Assembly: GCA_004322005.1 (NCBI GenBank)
Contig: SCRF01000049.1
Location: 62,001-126,000 of the forward strand
Source: Rhodanobacter sp.
GTDB lineage: Bacteria > Pseudomonadota > Gammaproteobacteria > Xanthomonadales > Rhodanobacteraceae
Reading direction: 5' to 3'
Length of the DNA stretch: 64,000 bases
Positions 21,240 to 33,066 of the stretch are shown here, one piece after another. The notes beneath the pieces were generated by a model that did not search any database, had not been told where the DNA came from, and worked only from the letters and a program-made list of their open reading frames with translations. Positions within the stretch are counted from its first letter, which is position 1. Every line of letters starts with the position of its first letter. Made by a program: the position numbers and the translations under genes.

Positions 21240-21263
21240 CTGCATCGGAAAACTTCCCGATCC

Positions 21264-21336
21264 GTAGGAGCCCGCTTGCGGGCGATGCTCTGCGTTCGGG
21301 AGTCGGGAAAAGCATCGCCCGCAAGCGGGCTCCTAC
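21264..21336. repeat. REP/REPIN subtype B
   Basis: gtaggagcccgcttgcgggcgatgct ... agcatcgcccgcaagcgggctcctac. Confidence 0.93.
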
Positions 21337-21348
21337 GGGGTGATGTGG

Positions 21349-21756
21349 CTAGACCACCGGCGGCCCCTTCAGCTCGATCATGTTGCCCTGCGGGTCGTAC
21401 AGGTAGATCGACGGGCCTTCGCCCTGCGCGCCGTAGCGCGAACCCGACTCGCCGATGCGCACGCCATGCGCCTTCAGATGCGCCAGGATCGCGGCCTCGT
21501 CGTAATCCTCCACGCGCAGGCACAGGTGATCCATGTTGTGGCCCTCGCGGCCCGGCGCCGCGCCGCCATGGCGGCCGAGCCGGCCGTCGATGCTGACCAG
21601 GTCGATCAGCGACCTGCCGGCGCGCAATTGCACCAGGCCGATCTCGTCCTGCCGGCGCTCTTCACGGCAGCCCAGCACCTCGCCATAGAATCGCCGCATC
21701 GCCTCGATGTCGATGGCGCGCAACACCACGTGGTCGATTTCACCGATGCGGATCAT
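21349..21756 (-). CDS. VOC/glyoxalase family protein
   Basis: MIRIGEIDHVVLRAIDIEAMRRFYGEVLGCREE...GHNMDHLCLRVEDYDEAAILAHLKAHG...SIYLYDPQGNMIELKG. Confidence 0.9.
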   Translation of the reverse strand: MIRIGEIDHVVLRAIDIEAMRRFYGEVLGCREERRQDEIGLVQLRAGRSLIDLVSIDGRLGRHGGAAPGREGHNMDHLCLRVEDYDEAAILAHLKAHGVRIGESGSRYGAQGEGPSIYLYDPQGNMIELKGPPVV

Positions 21757-21811
21757 GGCTGCGCTCGCGATTCAGGAAACGGTACGCGCAAGCATAGCGC
21801 CGGCGGCTTCC

Positions 21812-21888
21812 GTAGGAGCGCACCCTGTGCGCGAATGCTCTTGCCAGCGCACCGACCAAGAGCATTCGCGCACAGGGTGCGCTCCTAC
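21812..21888. repeat. REP/REPIN subtype A
   Basis: gtaggagcgcaccctgtgcgcgaatgctcttg ... caagagcattcgcgcacagggtgcgctcctac. Confidence 0.95.
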
Positions 21889-21950
21889 GCGTGATTCGCG
21901 ATTCCATCAGGCCGGGCCCATGCAGGCCGCAACACGGCTTCATGCATCTG

Positions 21951-21956
21951 TATAAT
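21951..21956 (+). promoter_or_regulatory. candidate -10 box (TATAAT) for the glycine riboswitch/gcvP transcript
   Basis: Perfect TATAAT about 20 nt upstream of aptamer 1; -35 is weak. Confidence 0.5.
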
Positions 21957-21971
21957 CGGCGCGGTAAACGC

Positions 21972-22167
21972 ATGGTGGGAGAAGCGGGCGGCCCGGGATC
22001 CGGGCAGGCACCGCTGCCGAAGACGCAACGCCCGTAATCGCTCAGGCTCCCATACCACCGTGCGCAAACACTCTGGAGAGACCGGTTGAACCCGGCGCCG
22101 AAGGGGCACGAGGCAAGGCACCCATCGCCGCGCTTCCAAACTCTCAGGCAAAAGGACAGAGGGGCGC
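21972..22167 (+). ncRNA. tandem glycine riboswitch (gcvT-type, two aptamers)
   Basis: Aptamer 1 gtgggagaagcgg...gctGCCGAAGacgcaac...cgCTCAGGCtcccataccacc; aptamer 2 ctctggagagaccgg...gcGCCGAAGgggcac...aaaCTCTCAGGCAAAAGGACAGAGg; upstream of gcvP. Confidence 0.93.
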
Positions 22168-22209
22168 CCCACGTGCGGCACGGCACGCAAGTCTTCGGAT
22201 GCCCCAGTC

Positions 22210-25065
<2,856 letters not shown>

Positions 25066-25156
25066 GTGGAGAGGAGTGAGTGGGGAGGAGTGAGCAACGA
25101 GTGACCGCAGCGACTCCACTCACTTCTCACTTCTCTCTCCACGCACTCCTCTCCAC
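25066..25156. repeat. polypurine/polypyrimidine inverted repeat downstream of gcvP
   Basis: GTGGAGAGGAGTG (25066-25078) and CACTCCTCTCCAC (25144-25156), within purine-rich then pyrimidine-rich tracts. Confidence 0.65.
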
Positions 25157-25246
25157 CACCAAGGGCGAGATCGAAGCCTTCAGCGAGCCGGACGTGGGCT
25201 GGCAGCCTGCCGGGGAAAGTCTGAAAAGCTTCCGTTCGTCATCCCG

Positions 25247-25317
25247 GCGAAAGCCGGGATCCAGTGACTCGGTAACGCCATGAAGGCACTGGATTCCGGC
25301 TTTCGCCGGAATGACGG
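25247..25317. repeat. CGTCATyCC..GAAAGC..GGATCCAG palindromic repeat (family 2)
   Basis: cgtcatcccggcgaaagccgggatccagtg ... cactggattccggctttcgccggaatgacgg. Confidence 0.9.
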
Positions 25318-25322
25318 CTTGT

Positions 25323-26090
25323 TCAGACTTTCCCTGGGCCGCGTGCAATCTGCCGGGCGATCTCTCTTTCCGAGGTCAGCTTGAGCTTTCTCCCGCGGCA
25401 TTCGCTGCGGTGCCCCCGGCGATCTTCCCTGGCGAAGCTCGCCCGCTTGGCCGCCGATCCAGTGACCTGGGTCCACTTGCCGTTCTTGAAGATGATCTGG
25501 TAGCCGCCCGGCAGGATCTGGAACGGTTTCTCGACCTTGCCCAGACGGTCGAAACGGGTCGAACCGGGCTTGCGAAAGACTTCGAAGTACGACGGGTACA
25601 CGAAGTCGCTCATCGGGATGCGCTCGACCTTGAAGCTCAGCGCCTCGACCGGATCGGCGCTCTCGTAGGCGTAGATCAGTTTGGCGTCGGGGCCCGTCGT
25701 CATCATGTTGATCGCAGGATCGACCAGCATCTCGACCAGCTCGTGGGACGCGGACACGCTGACCCGTTCCCCGTTCTGCAGCGTCGTGCGAACGAACACC
25801 TTGGCCAGCGGAAAGCCGTCGGGCGTGAGGTCATGGTAGGCGAGCGCGCCGGGCTGGTCGGCATCGTCGAGAAAGACCATGGCCCAGCTGCCCTTCACGA
25901 ATTGGGCGGACTTGATCAGCTTCGCCGGCGTGCCCCACACCGGCGCAACGTATTTGTCGACGTAGACCTGCATGGCCGCGATCAACTTGTCGAAATCGAC
26001 CCCGAGCGGAATCGTCGCCTGGTTGAAGCACGCGATGGTGGGAATCTGTCCCTGGTCGAAGGCGCCAAAAACAGGTTTCGCGGTAGCCAT
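25323..26090 (-). CDS. uncharacterized protein with HExxE-like SASHELVEMLVDP motif
   Basis: MATAKPVFGAFDQGQIPTIACFNQATIPLGVDFDKLIAAMQVYVDKYVAPVWG..., 255 aa. Confidence 0.75.
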   Translation of the reverse strand: MATAKPVFGAFDQGQIPTIACFNQATIPLGVDFDKLIAAMQVYVDKYVAPVWGTPAKLIKSAQFVKGSWAMVFLDDADQPGALAYHDLTPDGFPLAKVFVRTTLQNGERVSVSASHELVEMLVDPAINMMTTGPDAKLIYAYESADPVEALSFKVERIPMSDFVYPSYFEVFRKPGSTRFDRLGKVEKPFQILPGGYQIIFKNGKWTQVTGSAAKRASFAREDRRGHRSECRGRKLKLTSEREIARQIARGPGKV

Positions 26091-26366
26091 GATGCTCTCC
26101 TCGTCCGTTTCGAAGCTAGCGATGCACCGCCGGAGGATACGCGCCGACCCGACCGGATGCATGGGCCATGACAGGCATTGCAGGCGTACCCGGCACGCCG
26201 TGCCATCGGGTTTCATCGCGCCGGTTCGGCGCCGCACATGGGCGGCTGCGTTGCCGCCAGCAACACGAAACGCATGACGTGATTGGCGCTCAACGGTCAA
26301 ACAGTACCTTGGGCATGTCGGGCATCCCCGGATCAAGCCCGGGGTCCGCCCAACCTGCGCGCGGCG

Positions 26367-26633
26367 TCACTCCGCCGGTTCGGGCGGCAACTTCGCCAGC
26401 GTGTCCGCCAGATCCTCGATCACCGACTCCATGGCATCGTGCAACTGGCTCTGCCTATCCATCAGGTCGGCGATCGCATCGGCCTTCTTCAGTTTCGACA
26501 GCTCGCCGTCGAACAGCAGCCATTCGGCCGTCAGCATCTCCACGTTGTTCCTGGCGTAGTGGCGCATCTCCTTGAGCTGCGCCAGCGTGTCGTTCAGGCG
26601 ATCGGCGGTTTTCTTGGGGGTTTCGTCGGACAT
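26367..26633 (-). CDS. small helical hypothetical protein (88 aa)
   Basis: MSDETPKKTADRLNDTLAQLKEMRHYARNNVEMLTAEWLLFDGELSKLKKADAIADLMDRQ... Confidence 0.6.
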   Translation of the reverse strand: MSDETPKKTADRLNDTLAQLKEMRHYARNNVEMLTAEWLLFDGELSKLKKADAIADLMDRQSQLHDAMESVIEDLADTLAKLPPEPAE

Positions 26634-26924
26634 GGCGCGCTCCTCACGGGAAACACCACCCATCGTGCGCGCATCGGCTGACTGGCAGCAGAACAGCGCG
26701 GCAAAGATCGTTGTCCATTTCGGTCACTGGTCTGCGTGCCACGGTCAGTAACGCCAATGCTCGTTGCGTACCGGCAGGTAATTGAGCATGTCGCGGCAGT
26801 CGCGCCAGTGCGGCATCAGCTTGCAGCTTCCAATGCTTTCGGTGCAGGCAATCCTCTTGCGAAAGCACTTTCTGGCGATCATGGGCTTACACTCGTCCGC
26901 TACGCATCCCGGCAGGGGGAATGG

Positions 26925-29705
26925 ATGACACCGGAAGCCCAAGCACGCACCTTGATCGACGGCAAGCTGGAAGCCGCCGGCTGGGTCATCCAGGACATCA
27001 AGCAGATCAATCTCGGTGCCGCCTCCGGCATCGCGGTTCGCGAATACCCCACCGATACCGGCCCGGCCGACTACGTGCTGTTCGTGGATCGCTTACCGGT
27101 GGGCGTGATCGAGGCCAAGCGCGACGAGGCCGGCGAAAACCTCACCGCCCACGAAGCACAGACCGAGCGCTACGCCAGCGCCAGGCTCAAGTGGCGCAAG
27201 GACAGTCCGCCGCTGCGGTTCCTCTACGAAAGCACCGGCCAGATCATTCACTTCACCGACGGTGGCGATCCGCGCCCGCGGGCGCGCGAAGTGTTCCACT
27301 TCTTCCAGCCCCGCACGCTCGCCGAATGGGCAGCGCAGCCCGACACGTTGCGGCAGCGGCTGGCGGAACACATGCCGCCGCTGCCCACCGGAAACCTGCG
27401 CGACTGCCAGATCAGCGCCGTCACCGGGCTGGAAAAGTCGCTGGCGATGGCCCGGCCGCGCGCGCTGGTCCACATGGCCACCGGCGCCGGCAAGACCTTC
27501 ACCGCGATCACCTCGGTGTACCGCCTGCTCAAGTTCGGCTCTGCCCGCCGCATCCTGTTCCTGGTCGATACGCGCAACCTCGGCAAGCAGGCGCACCAGG
27601 AGTTCATGGCCTACACGCCACCGGACGACGGCCGCAAGTTCACCGAGCTGTACAACGTGCAACGCCTCGCCAGCAACCACATCGACTCCCACGCGCAGGT
27701 GTGCATCAGCACCATCCAGCGCATGTACTCGATCCTTTCCGGCGAGGCCATCGACGACTCGGCCGAAGACATCTCGCTGGCCGAACTGCCGCCCGGCACC
27801 AAGCCTGCGCGCGAGGTCCGCTACAACCCGGCCGTGCCGATCGAGACGTTCGACTTCATCGTCATCGACGAATGCCACCGCAGCATCTACAACCTGTGGA
27901 AGCAGGTGCTGGACTACTTCGACGCCTTCCTGATCGGCCTCACCGCCACGCCGGACAAGCGCACCTACGGCTTCTTCAACGAGAACGTGGTCGCCGAGTA
28001 CAGCTACGAGCAGTCGGTGGTCGACGGCGTCAATGTGGGCTACGACGTCTACGCGATCGAAACCCAGATCACCCGGGCCGGCGCCGAGGTCAAGGCGAAG
28101 GAGTGGGTGGACCACCGTCACCGCGAAACCCGCAGCAAGCGCTGGGCCGAAACCGACGAGGACACCGCCTACACCGGCAAGGAGCTGGACCGCTCCGTGG
28201 TCAACCCCAGCCAGATCCGCCAGGTGATCCGGGCGATGAAGAGCGCGGTGGAGAGCACCATCTTCCCCAGCCGGCAGGAAGTGCCCAAGACGCTGATCTT
28301 CGCCAAGACCGACAGCCACGCCGACGACATCATCGCCACCGTGCGCGAGGTCTACGGCGAGGGCAACGCGTTCTGCAAGAAAGTCACCTACAAGGCCGAC
28401 GAAGACACCGACACCATCCTTTCCAACTTCCGCAACGACTATTTTCCGCGCATCGCCGTCACCGTGGACATGATCGCCACCGGCACCGACGTGAAGCCGC
28501 TGGAAGTTCTGCTGTTCATGCGCGACGTGCGCAGCCGCGGCTACTACGAGCAGATGAAGGGCCGCGGCGTGCGCAGCCTCGACTACGAATCGCTGAAAAA
28601 AGTCAGCAACAGCGTCGACAGCGCCAAGACCCGCTTCGTGCTGATCGACGCCGTGGGCGTGGAGAAGTCGATCAAGACCGAAAGCCGGCCGCTGGAGAAG
28701 AAGCCCTGCGTCTCGCTGGATGCGTTGCTGAAAAGCATTGCCGTGGGCGAGCGCGACGAGGACACCGCGCTCAGCCTCGGCAATCGTCTCGTGCGACTCA
28801 ACAAGCAACTGGACGACAAGGCGTTGGCACGGATCGAACAGACGGCCAAAGGCAGCAGTCTGGGCGAGCTGGCCCGTGGGCTGATCGAAGCCGTCAACCC
28901 GGATCGAATCGTCGCCGACGCCCTGGACGCCGCCAGGGCGGCAGGCATGACGCGCAACGAGAATACGCTCACCGCCGATGAACTCGACGCCGCCCGCCAT
29001 CGGCTCATGGCATCAGCCTGCGCGCCATTCGACCGGCATGAACTGCGGGACGCCATCGAATCCGCCCGCCGCGAGCACGAGCAGCTGATCGACCACATCA
29101 ACCTCGACCAGGTCACTTTCAGCGGCTACGGCGCGCAGGCCGAGGCGCAGGCGCAATCCATCGTGAAGGCATTCACCGAATACCTCGCCGAGCACAGGGA
29201 CGAGATCGCCGCGCTGGGTTTCTTCTACGCCCAGCCCTACCAGCGCCGCCCGCTCACCTTCGCCATGATCGAGGACCTGCACGAAGCCCTGTCCCGCCCG
29301 CCGCTGATGCTCACCACCGAAAAGCTGTGGTCCGCCTATGCCCGCGTGCAGGCCAGCCAGGTCAAGGGCGCCGACACCCGCCGCCAGCTCACCGACCTGG
29401 TGGCGCTGGTGCGCTTCGCGCTCGGCATGGACGAGGAACTCAAGCCCTTCGCCGACAGCGTGGACAAGCGCTTCCAGGCGTGGATCTTCCGCCACAATGC
29501 GCAGCGCGCCACCTCCTTCACCGACGAGCAGACCCAGTGGCTGCGGCTGATCAAGGACCACATCGCGTCCAGCTGCGCGATCAGCCGCGAGGATTTCGAC
29601 TACGCGCAGCTCGCCGCCAAAGGCGGGCTGCAGAAGGCGTGGCAGGTATTTGGCGAGCAGCTCGATGGGCTGCTGGCGGAAATGAATGAGGAGTTGGTGG
29701 CTTGA
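26925..29705 (+). CDS. hsdR: Type I restriction endonuclease subunit R
   Basis: MTPEAQARTLIDGKLEAAGWVIQD; nuclease motif ADYVLFVDRLPVGVIEAKR; Walker A MATGAGKTFTA; DECH box; LTATP. Confidence 0.95.
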   Translation: MTPEAQARTLIDGKLEAAGWVIQDIKQINLGAASGIAVREYPTDTGPADYVLFVDRLPVGVIEAKRDEAGENLTAHEAQTERYASARLKWRKDSPPLRFLYESTGQIIHFTDGGDPRPRAREVFHFFQPRTLAEWAAQPDTLRQRLAEHMPPLPTGNLRDCQISAVTGLEKSLAMARPRALVHMATGAGKTFTAITSVYRLLKFGSARRILFLVDTRNLGKQAHQEFMAYTPPDDGRKFTELYNVQRLASNHIDSHAQVCISTIQRMYSILSGEAIDDSAEDISLAELPPGTKPAREVRYNPAVPIETFDFIVIDECHRSIYNLWKQVLDYFDAFLIGLTATPDKRTYGFFNENVVAEYSYEQSVVDGVNVGYDVYAIETQITRAGAEVKAKEWVDHRHRETRSKRWAETDEDTAYTGKELDRSVVNPSQIRQVIRAMKSAVESTIFPSRQEVPKTLIFAKTDSHADDIIATVREVYGEGNAFCKKVTYKADEDTDTILSNFRNDYFPRIAVTVDMIATGTDVKPLEVLLFMRDVRSRGYYEQMKGRGVRSLDYESLKKVSNSVDSAKTRFVLIDAVGVEKSIKTESRPLEKKPCVSLDALLKSIAVGERDEDTALSLGNRLVRLNKQLDDKALARIEQTAKGSSLGELARGLIEAVNPDRIVADALDAARAAGMTRNENTLTADELDAARHRLMASACAPFDRHELRDAIESARREHEQLIDHINLDQVTFSGYGAQAEAQAQSIVKAFTEYLAEHRDEIAALGFFYAQPYQRRPLTFAMIEDLHEALSRPPLMLTTEKLWSAYARVQASQVKGADTRRQLTDLVALVRFALGMDEELKPFADSVDKRFQAWIFRHNAQRATSFTDEQTQWLRLIKDHIASSCAISREDFDYAQLAAKGGLQKAWQVFGEQLDGLLAEMNEELVA

Positions 29706-31393
29706 GTGAACTAGCAGTAGGTGACAGCAGCAAACTCCCTGCTTCATGGGATGTAGCTGCGGTTGACGAAGTTGCGTCAATCAACCCAAAGCTCGTTGGA
29801 GCCATTGATGACTCTGATCAGGTTCATTTCGTGCCTATGGCTGCTGTTGCTGAAGACTTCGGCGGCATAGACGTATCTGCAACACGGCCTTACGGCGAAG
29901 TGCGAAAGGGCTACACCTGCTTCGCATCGCAAGATGTTCTGTTCGCGAAGATCACTCCGTGCATGGAGAACGGCAAAGGGGCGCTTGTCCCCAAACTCGC
30001 GCACATTCACGCCTTCGGCTCGACCGAATTTCACGTACTCCGCTCGTACGGCGCAGTGAGGCCTAAGTGGCTGGCCCGTTACCTCTCTCAGCCGGACTTT
30101 CGCAAAGCCGCTCGGCACAACATGACGGGAACCGCGGGACAGTTGCGTGTGCCAACGAAGTGGCTCTCGGCTTCAAAGCTGCCGGTTCCACCCTTGGCGG
30201 AACAAGACCGCATCGTCGAAAAGCTCGAAGAACTGCTCTCCGACCTCGATGCCGGCGTAGCCGAACTGAAGGCGGCGCAGCGCAAGCTGGCGCAGTACCG
30301 CCAGTCGCTGCTCAAGGCCGCCGTGGAAGGCGCCCTCACCGCCGACTGGCGTGCCGCTCGCACCGCGGTCCCCAGCTCGTCATCCCTGCGAAAGCAGGGA
30401 TCCAGCGACTCTAAGCGCAACACGGCAAAGTCGCTGGATTCCCGCGTGCGCGGGAATGACGGCCATGAGGAAACCGGCGCCGCCCTGCTGCAACGCATCC
30501 TCACCGAACGCCGCGCCCACTGGGAAGCCAAGCAGCTCGCCAAGTTCGCCGAACAAGGCAAGACCCCGCCGAAGGATTGGCAATCCAAATACCCCGAGCC
30601 CGTCGCCCCCGACACCACTGACCTGCCCGCACTGCCGGAAGGATGGGCGTGGGCAAGTATCGAACAAGTCTCGGCAGACGACGCTTATAGCCTTGCGATA
30701 GGCCCATTCGGCAGCAACCTAACGGTCGCCGACTACCGCAGCGAAGGCGTCCCTCTAGTTTTCGTCCGGCACATCCGATCGCGACAATACGCCAATACAA
30801 AGTTCGTCAGCCTTGAAAAAGCAGATGAACTGAAGGCACATCATGTCGAAGCAGGTGACGTGTTGGTCACCAAGATGGGAGAACCACCAGGGGATGCAGA
30901 TATCTACCCGGCAGGATGCCAAACTGCGGTGATCACTGCCGATTGCATCAAGGTCCGCTGTCAGCAAGGCCTGATGCTCCCGCAGTTTCTCGCCGCAATA
31001 GTCAATTCCGCACTTGGCAAGAAGCAGATTCAACCGATAACACAGGGTGTCGCCCAGAAGAAAGTCAGTCTCGGTCGATTTTCTTCACTCGCGCTGCCCC
31101 TCCCGCCGATTGATGAGCAGTCATACGCAGTAGCCCAACTGACAGTCGCCCTCAAAGAAGCCGACGCGCAAGCGAACACACTGGAATATGGACTTAAACA
31201 AGCCGCCGCCCAGCGCAAAAACATCCTCAAAGCCGCCTTCGCCGGCCAGCTGGTGCCGCAGGATCCCCACGACGAACCCGCCAGCACGCTGCTGGAACGC
31301 ATCCGCACCGAGCGCGTCGCAGCTGGCGCGAATGGCGCGGGCGAAACTGGGCAGAAGAACAAACGCAAAGCCAAGGAGGCAGGTCATGCGTGA
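29702..31393 (+). CDS. hsdS: Type I R-M specificity subunit S
   Basis: TTG start overlapping hsdR stop; two TRDs each followed by PPLAEQDRIVEKLEELLSDLDAGV / LPPIDEQSYAVAQLTVALKEAD and QRK...LLKAA(V/F)EG repeats. Confidence 0.94.
   Translation: MSELAVGDSSKLPASWDVAAVDEVASINPKLVGAIDDSDQVHFVPMAAVAEDFGGIDVSATRPYGEVRKGYTCFASQDVLFAKITPCMENGKGALVPKLAHIHAFGSTEFHVLRSYGAVRPKWLARYLSQPDFRKAARHNMTGTAGQLRVPTKWLSASKLPVPPLAEQDRIVEKLEELLSDLDAGVAELKAAQRKLAQYRQSLLKAAVEGALTADWRAARTAVPSSSSLRKQGSSDSKRNTAKSLDSRVRGNDGHEETGAALLQRILTERRAHWEAKQLAKFAEQGKTPPKDWQSKYPEPVAPDTTDLPALPEGWAWASIEQVSADDAYSLAIGPFGSNLTVADYRSEGVPLVFVRHIRSRQYANTKFVSLEKADELKAHHVEAGDVLVTKMGEPPGDADIYPAGCQTAVITADCIKVRCQQGLMLPQFLAAIVNSALGKKQIQPITQGVAQKKVSLGRFSSLALPLPPIDEQSYAVAQLTVALKEADAQANTLEYGLKQAAAQRKNILKAAFAGQLVPQDPHDEPASTLLERIRTERVAAGANGAGETGQKNKRKAKEAGHA
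30378..30461. repeat. family-2 palindromic repeat inside hsdS, translated in frame
   Basis: cgtcatccctgcgaaagcagggatccagcgactc ... gtcgctggattcccgcgtgcgcgggaatgacg; encodes SSSLRKQGSSDSKRNTAKSLDSRVRGNDG. Confidence 0.92.
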
Positions 31394-32879
31394 AATGAAC
31401 CCGAAGCACGCCGAGGCATTGATCCAGCTCGTCTTGATGGGCGCGGAGACGCACCGGCTGGAGACCAAGCGCGTATCCGGAAAAATGGTGTCCAAGGCCC
31501 TGGAGACGGTGTGTGCCTTCGCCAATACCCAGGGAGGCTGGCTGGTGCTCGGCGTGGAGGACGCGACCAAGGCGAACGGGGCGCAACGACTTTACGGCGT
31601 CGAGGAAAATCCGGAAGCGATCGATGAGCTGATGCGCAAGTTGCGCACGCACTTGGTCCCCGAGGTGGGCGGTGTCGCGCCGCAACGGCTCCCCTGCACG
31701 CTGCGCAATGGCCAGGCTGGCCATCTGGTAGCGATCTCTGTTCCCGTCAGCGACAAGGTGCATTCGATCCTGGACGGCGGCACCTGGCTCCGTGGGCAGG
31801 CCAGCAACAGGGAAATGTCTGCCAACGAGATTACAGAGCTGTCCTACCGGCGCGGCGTACGCAGTGCGGAGTCGGAGCCGGTGGATGTGGACTTTGAGTT
31901 GCTGGATACCGACACCTGGCGTCTGTTCCTGAAAGGGCGTTCGTTGACCTCGACAGGCATCGCGGATCAGCTCTACCGGATTGGGCTGGCGAAACGAGTC
32001 GGTGGCGAACTTCAGCCGCTTCGTGCTGCCGTGTTGCTGTTTGCGGACCATCCGGGGGCACTGCTGGCTGCCACGGGGACACGCGCCGATGTGCGGGTTT
32101 TCCACTTCAAGGGCAACACCATCGAATCGGGCGAAGTGCCGAATCTGCGGAAGCCCCCAAAGACGCTTTCCGGCCCCATCTACCGTCTTATCGCACAGGC
32201 GCATGCCCACGTACTCGACGAACTGGCAGGCGGACTCACCCTCGCCGCATCCGGGTTCCGTACGATTCACCGCTACCCGGAGCGCGTGATCAAGGAGGCG
32301 ATCACCAACGCCCTGATCCACCGCGACTACCGCCTGAACCGGGATGTACACATCCGGATTTTCGATAATCGGATCGAGGTGATGAGTCCGGGCCTGTTTC
32401 CGGGCAGGATCACGGCGGCCACCATCCACCGGATGGGCTCGTTCGCACGCAACGCGCTGATCGCAAGCAACCTTCGCGAATTCCCCGAGCCACCCAACGT
32501 TGATGCCGGTGAGGGTGTGCGCATGATGTTCAGCCTCATGCGGGCAGGAAATCTGTATCCACCGCAGTACCGCGAACTGCGTGACCAGGCTCAGGAAGCC
32601 ATCCTCGTCACACTGCTCAACGAGGAACGCCCGCCGATCTGGGAGCAGGTGAGCGACTGGATGGACCGCCACGGCCCGATCGCCAATAGCGATCTTTGCC
32701 AGATCGCGGGCCTTGACACGTTGAAAGCGTCCAAGATGCTCAAGCGCTGGGTTGAGCAGGGGCTGATCGTCGCGGACCCGAGCCGTGGCAAACGAAACAT
32801 GGTCTACCGCAAACCGGCCACCGATGCCGAGGGATCAGCCCCGGGTTTATTAGCAGACGACGCGGATAACAACTTGTGA
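31386..32879 (+). CDS. AlbA_2/Schlafen-like domain ATP-binding protein (COG2865-type)
   Basis: EALIQLVLMGAETHRLETKRVSG..VSKALETVCAFANTQGGWLVLGVED; C-terminal YPERVIKEAITNALIHRDYRL..DVHIRIFDNRIEVMSPG and wHTH-like tail. Confidence 0.85.
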   Translation: MREMNPKHAEALIQLVLMGAETHRLETKRVSGKMVSKALETVCAFANTQGGWLVLGVEDATKANGAQRLYGVEENPEAIDELMRKLRTHLVPEVGGVAPQRLPCTLRNGQAGHLVAISVPVSDKVHSILDGGTWLRGQASNREMSANEITELSYRRGVRSAESEPVDVDFELLDTDTWRLFLKGRSLTSTGIADQLYRIGLAKRVGGELQPLRAAVLLFADHPGALLAATGTRADVRVFHFKGNTIESGEVPNLRKPPKTLSGPIYRLIAQAHAHVLDELAGGLTLAASGFRTIHRYPERVIKEAITNALIHRDYRLNRDVHIRIFDNRIEVMSPGLFPGRITAATIHRMGSFARNALIASNLREFPEPPNVDAGEGVRMMFSLMRAGNLYPPQYRELRDQAQEAILVTLLNEERPPIWEQVSDWMDRHGPIANSDLCQIAGLDTLKASKMLKRWVEQGLIVADPSRGKRNMVYRKPATDAEGSAPGLLADDADNNL

Positions 32880-32931
32880 TAGGCCAATATTTCCATTTTT
32901 AACAGCCACTTAGAAGCTATCTTGTTATCCG
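32863..32931. promoter_or_regulatory. long imperfect inverted repeat across the AlbA_2 stop codon
   Basis: CGGATAACAA (32863-32872) + GATAG (32878-32882) pairing with CTATC (32917-32921) + TTGTTATCCG (32922-32931). Confidence 0.6.
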
Positions 32932-33016
32932 ATGACTTCCTCCTCCGGGCCAGATGTGCCGGAACCGTCAAGTAATCCTTGAAGGTTGGAGGCCGCGGAT
33001 GAACGAGCGAAACAAC

Positions 33017-33041
33017 AACATGTAAGCGCGGCTTACATGTT
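33017..33041. promoter_or_regulatory. perfect dyad AACATGTAAGC-GCG-GCTTACATGTT 25 bp upstream of hsdM
   Basis: 11-bp perfect arms, 3-nt centre; no T tract, so operator-like or 5'-UTR hairpin rather than terminator. Confidence 0.65.
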
Positions 33042-33066
33042 CGCCTCAACGATTCAGGGTTGAACC

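Noticed and set aside
21112-21240. tRNA-Leu as an integration site of a mobile element
   Set aside because: No integrase, no duplicated tRNA 3' end seen; followed by its own terminator, REP and VOC gene.
27093-29000. 635-aa minus-strand ORF opposite hsdR
   Set aside because: Antisense shadow of HsdR.
29702-31393. hsdS as a pseudogene because of the repeat insertion
   Set aside because: The frame stays open through the 84-bp repeat and both TRDs with conserved regions follow; no frameshift seen.
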